From Holophagae bacterium (lineage in GTDB: Bacteria > Acidobacteriota > Holophagae > Acanthopleuribacterales > Acanthopleuribacteraceae): a DNA stretch of 64,000 nt. This document shows, in pieces, positions 48,273-57,816 of the stretch. Numbering within the stretch: position 1 is the first letter of the stretch; each line of letters opens with the position of its first letter. Both the position numbers and the translations under genes were made by a program. The stretch lies in NCBI GenBank assembly GCA_029263455.1, contig JAJCXM010000003.1:248001-312000 (forward strand). Direction: 5' to 3'. The notes under the pieces were generated by a model, which was not told the DNA's origin, ran no database searches, and worked only from the letters and a program-made list of their open reading frames with translations.

Positions 48273-49661
48273 ATGACACAAACTCTATTTGACAAATTAT
48301 GGGACCAACACCTCGTAGTCCCTGAGACAATCGACCACCCAGGTGTCATGTACATCGATCTTCATTTGGTGCACGAAGTCACCTCGCCTCAAGCCTTCGC
48401 TGAACTTGAAAGACGGGCACTCAAAGTAAGGTGCCCCGCCCGAACCTTAGCCACAGCCGACCATTCCATTCCCACGATGCCCGGTCGGCCCTTCCGCGAT
48501 CAGCTCGCAAAAAAACAAGTCGATCGGCTCGTTGAGAACTGTCAAAGACACGGCGTTCGCTGTTACGGCGTTAACGACCCCAACCAAGGTATTGTCCACG
48601 TCATCGGTCCAGAATTGGGCCGCACCCAACCTGGCATGACCATTGTCTGTGGCGATAGCCACACCAGCACACACGGCGCATTTGGGGCGTTGGCATTTGG
48701 CATTGGGACCAGTGAAGTCACTGGCGTTTTGGCTACGCAATGCCTGCTGCAACGTAAACCTAAAACCTGTGCGATATACCTAGAAGGTGAGTTGCAAGCA
48801 GGTGTTTCTGCCAAGGATGTTGCCCTGTTTGTGATCAGTCAAATTGGAGCTAGCGGAGGGACTGGACATGTCCTGGAATACAAAGGATCTGCCGTTCGCG
48901 CCATGAATATGGCCGAACGAATGACGCTATGTAATATGTCCATTGAAGCCGGTGCACGAGCGGGCATGATCGCGGCCGACGATACGACGATTAAATATTT
49001 GAAAGAGCGAGTCTCAACCGCATCTGCCTCCGAATGGCAAAAGCTGGAAACGAAATGGCGTGCGGCCAAGAGCGACAGCGATGCAATTTACGATCGCACG
49101 GTCCACTTGGATGTAACGAACCTACAACCGATGATCACTTATGGCACTTCACCTGATGCAGCTATCGCGGTTACGGACCCCATCCCTCTAGACGCTGATC
49201 CGCGCGCACTTGACTATATGGGATTCACGGCTGGCATGATATTGCAAGGTACGCCCGTTGACATGGTGTTCTTGGGTAGCTGCACGAACTCTCGCATTGA
49301 GGATTTGAGAATCGCGGCTGACGCACTCAAAGGCCGAAAGGTGAACCCCAAAACTAAGCTTTTAGTGGTTCCTGGCTCCGGTGCCGTTAAGCGCCAAGCC
49401 GAAGACGAAGGTCTAGTTCAGATTTTCAAGGATGCTGGCGCGGATTGGCGCGAGCCAGGCTGTTCGATGTGCATTGCCATGAACGGTGATCAACTGCAGC
49501 CGGGGCAACTAGCAGTAAGCACAAGTAACCGTAACTTTGAAGGCCGCCAGGGACCAGGGGGGCGCACACTGCTGGCTAGCCCGTTAACGGCAATGGCGGC
49601 GGCGATCAACGGAGTGGTGAGTGATTGCCGGACATTGATGAATCAGGAGGTTTGTTCATGA
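48273..49661 (+). CDS. leuC: 3-isopropylmalate dehydratase large subunit
   Basis: This 462-residue aconitase-family protein carries the 4Fe-4S cluster; the ligands are Cys in [12 protein letters not shown] and the CSMC pair in [15 protein letters not shown]. With LeuD it isomerises isopropylmalate, and in an organism using CimA it must also turn citramalate into methylmalate. The start is ATG 48273 ([13 protein letters not shown]) with GGAGG ten bases upstream. Its stop overlaps leuD (ATGA). Confidence 0.96.
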   Translation: MTQTLFDKLWDQHLVVPETIDHPGVMYIDLHLVHEVTSPQAFAELERRALKVRCPARTLATADHSIPTMPGRPFRDQLAKKQVDRLVENCQRHGVRCYGVNDPNQGIVHVIGPELGRTQPGMTIVCGDSHTSTHGAFGALAFGIGTSEVTGVLATQCLLQRKPKTCAIYLEGELQAGVSAKDVALFVISQIGASGGTGHVLEYKGSAVRAMNMAERMTLCNMSIEAGARAGMIAADDTTIKYLKERVSTASASEWQKLETKWRAAKSDSDAIYDRTVHLDVTNLQPMITYGTSPDAAIAVTDPIPLDADPRALDYMGFTAGMILQGTPVDMVFLGSCTNSRIEDLRIAADALKGRKVNPKTKLLVVPGSGAVKRQAEDEGLVQIFKDAGADWREPGCSMCIAMNGDQLQPGQLAVSTSNRNFEGRQGPGGRTLLASPLTAMAAAINGVVSDCRTLMNQEVCS

Positions 49662-50233
49662 AAGCTATGACCCAATTCAGCGGCAAAGCGGTGGCATTAC
49701 CACGTCGAGATGTGGACACAGACCAGATTATTCCGGCTCGATTCCTAAAGGTCACCAGCCAGAAAGGTCTCGGGAAACACGCCTTTTCGGATTGGCGTTA
49801 CTTAAATGATGGCCCCCTCAATCCGGAGTTCAGCCTTAATCGACCCGAACACCAAAACGCTCAGGTTCTGGTTGTCGGCGAAAATTTTGGTTGTGGTTCG
49901 TCGCGAGAACATGCGCCTTGGTCACTCTTGGACTACGGATTCCGTGCCGTAGTCGGCACAAGCTTCGCCGATATCTTCAAGAGCAATGCCCTACGAAATG
50001 GGCTCTTAATTGTGGAGGTGGACAAAGCATTCCATCAAACATTGATCTCGGCTTGTCCTACCACTCTAGCTATAGATGTGGATCAGCAAACATTATGCGG
50101 ACCTGATAACAGAACCGCGAAATTCGAACTCGAACCCTTTGCGCGCCATTGCCTACTAAACGGCATTGACACGCTGGAATTCTTACTGGCGCAACAACCG
50201 CAAATCCAGTCTTATGAGGAGAAGATGTCATGA
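49658..50233 (+). CDS. leuD: 3-isopropylmalate dehydratase small subunit
   Basis: The 191-residue swivel-domain partner of LeuC. Typical features: [13 protein letters not shown] near the start and [15 protein letters not shown], which shapes the substrate pocket. The start is ATG 49658, overlapping the leuC stop (ATGA), with AGGAGG upstream. The stop overlaps the leuB start (ATGA). It works in both leucine and citramalate-based isoleucine synthesis. Confidence 0.96.
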   Translation: MKAMTQFSGKAVALPRRDVDTDQIIPARFLKVTSQKGLGKHAFSDWRYLNDGPLNPEFSLNRPEHQNAQVLVVGENFGCGSSREHAPWSLLDYGFRAVVGTSFADIFKSNALRNGLLIVEVDKAFHQTLISACPTTLAIDVDQQTLCGPDNRTAKFELEPFARHCLLNGIDTLEFLLAQQPQIQSYEEKMS

Positions 50234-51309
50234 AAGCAAAGATAGTCGTTTTACCGGGCGATGGGATCGGACCAGAAGTTACTACGGAAGCGATGCGTGT
50301 TCTAAAAGCCATTGGCGAATTCTACAAGCATGAGTTCCAGTTGAATTACGCGCGCCTAGGCGGAGAAGCCATTGATTTTTGTGGTGAGCCCTTGCCTGAC
50401 GAAACCAAAACGCATTGTCAGGAAGCGGATACGGTCTTCTTAGGTGCGATCGGAGGTCCCAAATGGGACAACCCCAAAGCCAAAGTCCGGCCAGAACAAG
50501 GATTATTGGGCTTGAGAAAGATTCTCAATGTCTTTGCTAATTTGAGACCCGTGCGTGCAATCCCGGCTCTGTCAGCGGTTTCTCCGCTTAAAGAGGATCG
50601 CATTCAAGGGGTTGATATCGCTGTGGTACGTGAACTTACAGGTGGCATCTATTTCGGTAAAAAGACGCGTTCTGCCTCCGAAGCAACCGACTTGTGTGTC
50701 TATTCGAAGGCGGAAATCGAACGCGTTGCGCGGTTTGCTTGTGAATTGGCACGACACCGCTCGGGCCATATCGTCTCAGTTGACAAAGCCAATGTGCTAG
50801 AGACATCCAGGTTATGGCGTGAAACCGTCACTGATCTGGTGGAAAAAGAATACCCGACACTGCATTTAGATCATATGTTGGTGGACGCGGCTGCCATGAA
50901 ATTGATTCAGCAACCCACCTACTTCGACGTCATCCTAACCGAGAATATGTTTGGTGACATTCTTACCGACGAAGCCAGCGTCTTGAGTGGTTCGATGGGT
51001 TTATTGCCGTCAGCTTCATTGGGAGTTGGCTCCAAGGGCTTGTATGAACCCATCCACGGATCGGCTCCCGATATCGCTGGACAAGGCGTTGCCAATCCGA
51101 TCGGCGCGATCTTGAGTGTGGCCATGATGTTGCGCCATTCGTTTGCCTTAGAAACGGAAGCGACAGCCATCGAATCTGCCGTTGATGAAGTATTGAGCGC
51201 TGGTATGTGGACGCCCGATCTGGCTTTTGGCGACCACAAACCCGTCTCAACTCGCCAAGTCGGAGAAGCGGTGGTAGCGGCCATCACCGCCAACGAAATC
51301 TGGTATTAA
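50230..51309 (+). CDS. leuB: 3-isopropylmalate dehydrogenase
   Basis: A 359-residue NAD-dependent decarboxylating dehydrogenase, last gene of the operon. It carries VLPGDGIGPEVT at the start, the catalytic region VVRELTGGIYFG, VDKANVLETSRLWRE, and TENMFGDILTDEASVLSGSMGLLPSASLG, all typical of LeuB. It oxidises isopropylmalate, and methylmalate for isoleucine. It is translationally coupled to leuD by an ATGA overlap. A hairpin follows the stop. Confidence 0.96.
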   Translation: MKAKIVVLPGDGIGPEVTTEAMRVLKAIGEFYKHEFQLNYARLGGEAIDFCGEPLPDETKTHCQEADTVFLGAIGGPKWDNPKAKVRPEQGLLGLRKILNVFANLRPVRAIPALSAVSPLKEDRIQGVDIAVVRELTGGIYFGKKTRSASEATDLCVYSKAEIERVARFACELARHRSGHIVSVDKANVLETSRLWRETVTDLVEKEYPTLHLDHMLVDAAAMKLIQQPTYFDVILTENMFGDILTDEASVLSGSMGLLPSASLGVGSKGLYEPIHGSAPDIAGQGVANPIGAILSVAMMLRHSFALETEATAIESAVDEVLSAGMWTPDLAFGDHKPVSTRQVGEAVVAAITANEIWY

Positions 51310-51315
51310 GGATTA

Positions 51316-51335
51316 GGCCCTCTCAAATGAGGGCC
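51316..51335 (+). terminator. Hairpin after leuB
   Basis: GGCCCTC (51316-51322) and GAGGGCC (51329-51335) form a 7-bp stem with a six-base loop, seven bases after the leuB stop. No T-run follows, so it may be a factor-dependent terminator or an mRNA-end stabiliser rather than a classic intrinsic terminator. Confidence 0.45.
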
Positions 51336-51455
51336 CCACGCCGTGTTGCATTAGCCCTCTAAGATCGTTTGGGAGGTTTCCAAACGCTGTCCCAAGTTTC
51401 GCAGGGTTCTGACCATAATGTGCGTCGTTTGATTAGTTGCACTCAAATTCAAGCA

Positions 51456-53675
51456 TTAAAGGTTGCAATCGAGATTGTATCGAGGCACGTAGATGCCGGA
51501 CACAAATTTGGTCACACTGTTTACGGGCCAGGTATCCCAGTCTGGACGAACCGTAAGATCACCTTGAATATCGTAATAAATATAGGTTGTGTGGGGTGCG
51601 ACTTCCTCAATAATGGGGCAATCGTCCGGCCCAAGAAGATTATATCGTAAACTAAGATACAGGTTGAGTTTCGGATAACCACTAACAGTTTGCAACCAGT
51701 CAAGACTCGTCACCCGACACTGGTTAACTGAGATAAGCGAAAGTCCATTCAGGTTCGAGAGGTCGAGTGTATTAAATTCAACCGAATTAAGTCCTATCTC
51801 GGTGAGAAGCGGAAGTGAGGGAAATTGCAAGCTATCATAGAAATAATCGGCCAAATAGATTTGTGCTATTGGAGACGATGGCCCAAAATCGATAAATGCT
51901 GGAGGTTCACCTACGACCCCCAAAACCCTAAGGAACGGGAGGTTTAGTAATGACACGTCGGCGTCGATATTGCTTCCTATGGACAAGTAGTCAAGGGGAT
52001 ATCCCTGCGGAAAACCTATGTCGGAAATAGGCGTGTGGTTAATGACAAGTCCTTCAAGATTTGAGGCAGACAAATCCAGATTGGTAATTGTTGTATGAGA
52101 AATATCCAAATACTCTGTATCCGGATGAACAGAAATGGAGCTTAGCGGGTTATTCGATAGGTGGACATCAGAGACGCCGCTCGGAATGATGAAGTCGGTA
52201 AAAAGGTTATCCTCAAGATAAACATTAATAAGACTGGAAGGCAGGCTGATAGAACTCAGCTTGTTCGATCTAGCATACAAGAATCTCAAATTATTCAAAT
52301 GACTCACGTCTATGCTTGTCAAGCCACATGATCCGATATGAAGTTCGCTTAAACCTGGTGTATTTGTTATCTCTATGTGCGTAAAGGGATTTCCCCCAAC
52401 ATACAATTCATACAAAAAAGGGTAGCTATCCAATTCCAATCGGTTAAGCATATTGCCAGACAAAGAAAGACTTTCGATATTCGGCGAATTAACCAATTCG
52501 AATTGCGATAGGTTGTTAAGATTTAGATTTAATCGCTTAAGGCTTGGTAGGTTCGACAGGCAAGCTATATTTATGCCCGCACCAGTCAAATAAGTATACG
52601 TTAAGGAAGGTAAATCAACGAGTTCAAGATCGCTTAATTTTGACTTTGTAATTGTAAGAGACTGAAGCAAAGGTGCATTGGAAATTTCAAAGAGATTCAG
52701 ATTGGGCGTTTCGTCAAGGCGTATTTCTCGTAGGACAGGGCATCCGTTTAATGCCAGTTGCTGAATCAATGTCTCGCGAAGCAAAAGTAGCTCTAATGCT
52801 AAAACTTCTCCGAACTGTATATCCTGTATCGGGTTATACGACAAATTTACGACCTCTAGCGCCGGATTTGAAGTCAAATCTAGGGTTTCAATTCTATTGC
52901 CCAAGGCGCTCAACGTCTCCAAATTGGGAATGCCGGAAACATCAAGGCCCGATATCTCACAGTACCGCATACTCAGATAATACATATTCGGAAGACTGCC
53001 GAGCAGCAGTGTTTCAAGTGGATTCCGATCTATAAATAGGGCTAATAAATGATCATGATCAATGGGTCCAAGTTGTGTCAAGTTGTTTAAGCCAAGCTCA
53101 AGGACAGTTAGTACCGGGAAGTCTCCAATATTCCATGGAAATGTAGTCATACCGGTTTGAGACAGATTTAGAATTGAAAGACTTCCGACCGACGAGATAA
53201 CGACTTCATCATAATTAAGTGGGCAACCTATAAGACTGAGACTATCAAGTGATGGCGCGTTGGTTATGGTAAAAGCACTCAAAAAGTATTGCTGTCTAAT
53301 CGTCAATCCTTCGAGACGATTCCAGTTAACAAAGCTTGCTTGCTCGAATTGGTTTCCGTCTATAACCAATTGTTTAACGTTATTGAAATGCTCAAAGCCG
53401 CTGAGGTTTTGTATGCCAAATTCATTGATAGTCAAAAAACCAACAACGGCCTTTGCTTCGTCAAAGGTGATCAATCCATCGCCATTCACATCGACTGGGA
53501 GTGAAGCACCCGAATCCGTTACCCATGTGCTAGAGACAAGTGCATTCTGTAAAGCCGGGTCTTGGAACTCAATTATTTGAGCATAACCGTGGAATGTCAA
53601 AAAAGAAAATATAAGTATCAAGCTAACTCTCTGTACCCAGACATGCATTGTCGTGTATTTATTGCGGCGGTACAT
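51456..53675 (-). CDS. Secreted leucine-rich-repeat protein with EF-hand-like start
   Basis: A 739-residue protein with a signal peptide (hydrophobic stretch before FLTFHGYAQ). Just after it lies DVNGDGLITFDEAKA, an EF-hand/dockerin-type calcium loop. From about residue 90 to near the end it consists of irregular LRRs (L-x-x-L-x-L-x-x-N/C-x-L, with IETLDLTSNPALEVVNLS-type units), about 20-25 in number. Such proteins act as surface adhesins or binding scaffolds. No sorting or anchor motif ends the protein. The ATG at 53675 is preceded by GGGAGA; the ATG upstream at 53768 gives an implausible extension. Confidence 0.8.
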   Translation of the reverse strand: MYRRNKYTTMHVWVQRVSLILIFSFLTFHGYAQIIEFQDPALQNALVSSTWVTDSGASLPVDVNGDGLITFDEAKAVVGFLTINEFGIQNLSGFEHFNNVKQLVIDGNQFEQASFVNWNRLEGLTIRQQYFLSAFTITNAPSLDSLSLIGCPLNYDEVVISSVGSLSILNLSQTGMTTFPWNIGDFPVLTVLELGLNNLTQLGPIDHDHLLALFIDRNPLETLLLGSLPNMYYLSMRYCEISGLDVSGIPNLETLSALGNRIETLDLTSNPALEVVNLSYNPIQDIQFGEVLALELLLLRETLIQQLALNGCPVLREIRLDETPNLNLFEISNAPLLQSLTITKSKLSDLELVDLPSLTYTYLTGAGINIACLSNLPSLKRLNLNLNNLSQFELVNSPNIESLSLSGNMLNRLELDSYPFLYELYVGGNPFTHIEITNTPGLSELHIGSCGLTSIDVSHLNNLRFLYARSNKLSSISLPSSLINVYLEDNLFTDFIIPSGVSDVHLSNNPLSSISVHPDTEYLDISHTTITNLDLSASNLEGLVINHTPISDIGFPQGYPLDYLSIGSNIDADVSLLNLPFLRVLGVVGEPPAFIDFGPSSPIAQIYLADYFYDSLQFPSLPLLTEIGLNSVEFNTLDLSNLNGLSLISVNQCRVTSLDWLQTVSGYPKLNLYLSLRYNLLGPDDCPIIEEVAPHTTYIYYDIQGDLTVRPDWDTWPVNSVTKFVSGIYVPRYNLDCNL

Positions 53676-54032
53676 GTTTCTCCCTCGGATACAGCTCATC
53701 AATCGAGCAATAGGTGAATGCGCGGTTGCACGGCCCACCTTTGTTGCGGGCCGCTTGATCAGCAACATTGCACCTCAACCTAAGTCTTATATCACATGCA
53801 TACACCGATTCTCTTAAATTTTACGAAATGTGGATCCTGATGAATTAACGCAATGGGGTGATTGACGCACTGTTTAAACAGCCTTATCCATTTCTGAGTT
53901 AACCCGCCATTTTTAATCTAGATAGACGATATCGTCGGTTTGTACCTTCAACAGAAACACAAAGTCGTGGTTTGAACACTTGACAATGTAGAGGCGGCAA
54001 TTAGCCAGCTCAGAAAAGCCGCATCACCGATA
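53676..54032. other. Divergent gap before hipBA
   Basis: About 350 bp between the LRR gene and hipBA with no credible frame. The right half is A+T-rich (53810-53960) and ends in the hipBA promoter. A G+C-rich segment around 53710-53765 holds a loose inverted repeat (GCGGTTG...CGGGCCGC) of no clear meaning. Confidence 0.4.
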
Positions 54033-54075
54033 TTGACAAAATTGCCGACTTAAACCTATATTTTACAGTAAGTCG
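54033..54075 (+). promoter_or_regulatory. hipBA promoter and operator dyad
   Basis: TTGACA (54033-54038), 18-bp spacer, TATATT (54057-54062). A 7-bp dyad, CGACTTA (54046-54052) and TAAGTCG (54069-54075), lies across it: the left arm is in the spacer and the right arm just after the -10. Binding of HipB here would block RNA polymerase, as in other hipBA operons. Confidence 0.6.
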
Positions 54076-54091
54076 TCAATTATGGTGAATT

Positions 54092-54430
54092 ATGGAAAAA
54101 ATAGAATGGGTCGGGGATGAACAGATTTTGCTACGTATGGCGAGTGGGGTGCGGCGCAGTCGCGTGCGTGCACGGCTGACTCAAGCCCTATTGGCTCGCC
54201 AGGCTGGTGTATCGAAACGCACGGTCGAACGCTTAGAAGCAGGAAACTCAATCCAATTGGCCCATTGGCTACGGGTGTTGCGCGTTTTGGATTTGCTAAA
54301 TCCGCTGCTTGCCATCTGGCCGAACGATGAACCAAGCCCCTTGCAGTTGTTACGCGCAAAAACGAACGAGCCGCAGCGGGTGCGTTCATCTAATGAATCT
54401 GAATCAAAATGGACTTGGGGCGAAGAATGA
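54092..54430 (+). CDS. HipB-like antitoxin (XRE helix-turn-helix)
   Basis: A 112-residue DNA-binding antitoxin. The helix-turn-helix is clear: LLRMASGVRRSRVRARLTQALLARQAGVSKRTVERLEAG (about 12-50), followed by a conserved WPNDEPSPLQLLRAK segment seen in HipB-type partners of HipA-like toxins. It should bind the dyad just upstream. Its stop overlaps the start of the toxin gene (ATGA), so the pair is translated together. Confidence 0.87.
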   Translation: MEKIEWVGDEQILLRMASGVRRSRVRARLTQALLARQAGVSKRTVERLEAGNSIQLAHWLRVLRVLDLLNPLLAIWPNDEPSPLQLLRAKTNEPQRVRSSNESESKWTWGEE

Positions 54431-55722
54431 CTCAGGTCGCCGAGGTACGATTGTGGGGACGTGTTATCGGCGCGGTCGCCTTAAACACGGGGCAAAAGGT
54501 GGCGCAATTTGAATTTGATCGCAGCTTTGCAGGCAGTGGTATTCAAATCTCTCCGTTGACGATGCCCCTTTCGCAACGTATTTATCGTTTTCCCGAACTA
54601 GCCTCTCAAAGTTTTCATGGTCTTCCTGGCTTGCTGGCCGACTCGGTACCAGATCGATTTGGCAACGCGTTAATAGACGCTTGGCTGGCAAGGCAAGGAC
54701 GATCGCCTGATACCTTTAGCATCATCGAACGGCTTTGTTATATCGGAGAACGCGGGATGGGCGCGCTTGAGTATCAGCCAGCTATTGGGCCCAACCCCCG
54801 TTCCAGTGAGAAGGTCGATATTCAGCATCTAGTTATATTGGCCTCTCAAATACTCAGCCAGCGTGCCGATTTTGAAACGATCCTTGAAGATAGACCGCAT
54901 GCTTTTCGAGAGATTCTACGTGGCGGTACTTCTGCTGGGGGTGCACGAGCCAAAGCCGTTATAGCTTGGAACCCAGAAACTGACGAAGTCCGTTCAGACC
55001 AAGTTGATGTGGAAGAAGGGTTTGAACATTGGTTATTGAAGTTAGACGGAGTTGAAGGCAATCGCGACAAGGAATTGAATGACCCTCAGGGCTTTGGTGC
55101 CATCGAATATGCCTATGCCTTAATGGCCCTACAGGCGGGCGTTCAGATGACAGCATGCCGATTGATGATGGAAGGCGAACGCCGACATTTCATGACAAAA
55201 CGCTTTGACCGCACCCAACAGGGCGCCAAAATACACATGTTATCTTTAGCCGGCCTAGCGCATTATGACTTAAATCAGGCTGGCGCTTACAGTTACGAAC
55301 AGGCCATGCAGTGCATGCACCAGCTCGCCTTACCGATGTCTGATATTGAACAAATGTTTTTACGTATGATCTTTAATATTGTGGCGCGTAACCAAGACGA
55401 TCACGTAAAGAACATTTCATTCCTAATGGACCGCCATGGAACGTGGACTCTGGCACCTGCTTACGATGTTACATACAGTTTCAATCCAAACGGACAATGG
55501 ACCGCACAACACCAGATGACGATTAATGGGAAACGCAACGATTTTACGATCGATGACCTTAAAGCATGCGCACGTTCGGCATCATTGAGGCGTAACTGGG
55601 TTAATGAAGCTTTAGAACGGGTAACGGTTGCTTGTAATCGTTGGCGCGAATTCGCACATGAGGCTGGCGTTGATGGAGGTCAGCGTGAACAGATCGAAAA
55701 GACGTTCAGATTCATCAACTGA
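54427..55722 (+). CDS. HipA-like serine/threonine kinase toxin
   Basis: A 431-residue kinase-fold toxin. Conserved elements: the GGTSAGGARAK loop (166-176, which recalls the HipA P-loop/Lys region), MTKRFDR (256-262), the catalytic RNQDDHVKNI (321-330, Asp324/325) and the metal-binding DV in LAPAYDVT (Asp347). HipA phosphorylates glutamyl-tRNA synthetase in E. coli; relatives hit other synthetases, so the target here is unknown. The start is ATG 54427 (ATGA overlap with hipB); ATG 54409 is the alternative. Confidence 0.88.
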   Translation: MTQVAEVRLWGRVIGAVALNTGQKVAQFEFDRSFAGSGIQISPLTMPLSQRIYRFPELASQSFHGLPGLLADSVPDRFGNALIDAWLARQGRSPDTFSIIERLCYIGERGMGALEYQPAIGPNPRSSEKVDIQHLVILASQILSQRADFETILEDRPHAFREILRGGTSAGGARAKAVIAWNPETDEVRSDQVDVEEGFEHWLLKLDGVEGNRDKELNDPQGFGAIEYAYALMALQAGVQMTACRLMMEGERRHFMTKRFDRTQQGAKIHMLSLAGLAHYDLNQAGAYSYEQAMQCMHQLALPMSDIEQMFLRMIFNIVARNQDDHVKNISFLMDRHGTWTLAPAYDVTYSFNPNGQWTAQHQMTINGKRNDFTIDDLKACARSASLRRNWVNEALERVTVACNRWREFAHEAGVDGGQREQIEKTFRFIN

Positions 55723-55946
55723 TTGAGAATCAAGTCACCATCAGGTAATTGTAGCGACATCATTCAATGCGACCATGTGGTCAAGTGACAGGGGTGAGTT
55801 TACGTCAACACACGGTACCAAAGCATCGTTCGAATCGACCAGACCAGACGGTATTTGATTTGAACGATTTGTCACATTGGCTTGACCAAAATAATTGCTC
55901 GATCCATTATTTATTATTTAATGAAATGGACCCGTTGAGGTGACTC

Positions 55947-56762
55947 TTGAGCGAAATTCATCGCCTTCTTGATATGGATTTTGGGTCAGATGGACTGAGT
56001 AGGCTCAAATATTTGCTCGACAACGGCGCGGACATCGAGTCACGAGTGGGCACTATTGAGGAAACACCATTACACGTTGCCGCACGTCGTTTTCGCGTGG
56101 AAGCAAGCGAATACCTGCTTGATCGCGGAGCTCGGATCGACGCCTTGACGAAAGGTGGAAAGAGCGCTTTCGCCCATGCACGGCGACGTGGCTTCACACG
56201 TTTATTTGAATTTCTTGAAGCACGAGGCGCATCGACGGCCCTATCTCCTGCAGATGATTTCGCGGTTGCTGTCATCAATCACAACCTGGATCAGGCTCGC
56301 TCAGTTTTAGATGAATTTCCTGAGGTAGCATGCACGGGAAACCCCGAAGAAGATCGATTGTTGGCGGAAGTAAGCGGACAATCATCGACGCTCCCCGTCT
56401 CCTTCCTTATTCATTTAGGAGTCGACTTACAAGCGACGGGCGTTGACGACGGTTCACCATTACACATTGCCGCTTGGTTTGGTCAACCTGACAACGCGAA
56501 GCTGTTAATTGACGCAGGCGCACCTCTAAATGTTTTTGATCGCTGCCACGGAAGTACGCCACTTGGTTGGGCAGTACATGGATCCACTTATTCAGGCGAA
56601 TCAGAGTCCCGCCAGGAATCCTATGTACAACTTGTTGAAATGCTGATTGCGGCTGGTTCCAGCATGCGTTATCCAGATGAACAAGAAGGCAACCGGTACC
56701 TAAAAAGGCTGCTCGGGGACGCAAGCCCCTCCGTCCGATCAGTCTTAAAGAGGCATTGCTAG
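55947..56762 (+). CDS. Ankyrin-repeat protein
   Basis: A 271-residue soluble protein with about five ankyrin units. Clear ones are at 40-75 (ETPLHVAARRFRVEASEYLLDRGA) and 165-205 (DGSPLHIAAWFGQPDNAKLLIDAGA, then GSTPLGWAVHG); the units in between are degenerate. It has no signal peptide. The start is TTG at 55947, with GAGGTG five bases upstream; no ATG is placed better. The function is likely protein-protein interaction; no partner gene can be named from context. Confidence 0.8.
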   Translation: MSEIHRLLDMDFGSDGLSRLKYLLDNGADIESRVGTIEETPLHVAARRFRVEASEYLLDRGARIDALTKGGKSAFAHARRRGFTRLFEFLEARGASTALSPADDFAVAVINHNLDQARSVLDEFPEVACTGNPEEDRLLAEVSGQSSTLPVSFLIHLGVDLQATGVDDGSPLHIAAWFGQPDNAKLLIDAGAPLNVFDRCHGSTPLGWAVHGSTYSGESESRQESYVQLVEMLIAAGSSMRYPDEQEGNRYLKRLLGDASPSVRSVLKRHC

Positions 56763-57056
56763 ATCTCTTGAATGGCTTAACCGGCTATTGAGACATCGTG
56801 CGCGGCGAAGGTAGGATCGAACTGCCCGGGATGTAACTAGCAAGCATTTTACTGACCCAAATGCACGCTAGCTTGACCGTCAGGAGGGCAGATGTGTAAA
56901 CTCATCTGCTAGCGACCGATCCATTATTTAAGAATGGAGAGCGCCCGCTAAGGTTTAAGCCGCATCCACCTTAGTTGGTGCACAATTCCGGAGCCCTAGG
57001 GAAGACAACGGCCGTATCCACAAAAACAACCTCTGATGAGATGAAGGACATGCGAA

Positions 57057-57566
57057 ATGAATCTAAAAAAAATGAGTGCCGTAGTTGCGATTGCCATGTT
57101 GGCGTCGGTCGGGTTTAGTCAGAATAAGATCGGTGTGGTAGACGCCGACATGGTCATCCAAAACTCGGCCAAAGGCAAAGTCTTCTTTGAAGCCTATCAA
57201 GCCCTAGTGAAAACACGTCAAGATGAGATTGCTGCCATGATCGAAAACTACCGCAGCCAGGAGAAAGACGCACAAGCAAAAGCCGCCAGTATGAGCGAAG
57301 AAAAGAAGAGTGAAGTAGCGGCTCAACTGCAGCGCTCGCAGACCGAAATTAAACGTAAGCAAGAAGATGCTGAACGTGAAATGAAGTTGAAGCTTGACGA
57401 AAAACTTGAAGAATTCAGAAAGCAACTTGGGCCGCTCATCCGACAAATCGCCATCGACATGACACTCGACATGGTTTTGAATGTCGGTCCTAATTCGGAC
57501 TTGGTGTACTTCAGTGAACAAATCGATATTACGCCCGCGGTAATCCAAAAATTTGATGCCTTATAG
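57057..57566 (+). CDS. OmpH/Skp-family periplasmic chaperone
   Basis: A 169-residue exported protein with a signal peptide ending VGFSQ, then the OmpH/Skp pattern: KIGVVDADMVIQNSAKGK, a long charged coiled-coil (about 55-125), and a C-terminal strand segment. Skp holds unfolded outer-membrane proteins in the periplasm. It is not next to bamA or lpxD, the usual Skp neighbours, so it may serve a different cargo. The next gene on the strand is 40 bp away. Confidence 0.85.
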   Translation: MNLKKMSAVVAIAMLASVGFSQNKIGVVDADMVIQNSAKGKVFFEAYQALVKTRQDEIAAMIENYRSQEKDAQAKAASMSEEKKSEVAAQLQRSQTEIKRKQEDAEREMKLKLDEKLEEFRKQLGPLIRQIAIDMTLDMVLNVGPNSDLVYFSEQIDITPAVIQKFDAL

Positions 57567-57606
57567 TCACATCGCTGGCGACTTTATGTGATTTTGAGGT
57601 GTACGG

Positions 57607-57816
57607 ATGTACAAGAGTTTTTCGGCATGCTATTTAGCTCTTTGTATGCTCCAGGGCTGTGGATCATTTCCTGATCCACAGCCACAATCACCTATTGATC
57701 TAAGCAAGGTACCGGTGCCCACTTTCGGTGCCCTACCCGAGCCAACAGGGCATCCCGAGCGGCATCCGCTGGATGAAAGAGATCACAGAACAGCCAAAAG
57801 GATATTGATCACTTGA
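57607..57816 (+). CDS. Small lipoprotein upstream of class D beta-lactamase
   Basis: A 69-residue protein with a lipobox (CMLQGCGSF, lipid Cys about 18) and a short Pro-rich tail. GAGGTG precedes the ATG. The stop overlaps the TTG start of the beta-lactamase gene (TTGA), so the two are translationally coupled. Codons for the lipobox lie in a strong 12-bp perfect hairpin (57655-57683). I do not recognise the protein family. Confidence 0.65.
   Translation: MYKSFSACYLALCMLQGCGSFPDPQPQSPIDLSKVPVPTFGALPEPTGHPERHPLDERDHRTAKRILIT
57655..57683 (+). repeat. 12-bp perfect hairpin inside the lipoprotein gene
   Basis: GGCTGTGGATCA (57655-57666) and TGATCCACAGCC (57672-57683) are perfectly complementary with a five-base loop (TTTCC). 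It begins 49 bases after the start codon. In RNA it would be very stable and could slow or gate translation of the gene pair; there is no T-run, so it is not a normal terminator. Confidence 0.6.

Noticed and set aside
56888-56909. Hairpin GCAGATG/CATCTGC after the ankyrin gene as a possible terminator or riboswitch
   Set aside because: Seven-base stem with eight-base loop, no T-run and no conserved ligand-binding core; too weak to call.
55900-56930. The 14-mer CGATCCATTATTTA occurs at 55900 and again at 56917, on both sides of the ankyrin gene; a shorter copy is at 58680
   Set aside because: A repeated 14-mer is expected several times by chance in 64 kb, no longer homology surrounds the copies, and no target-site duplication was seen.
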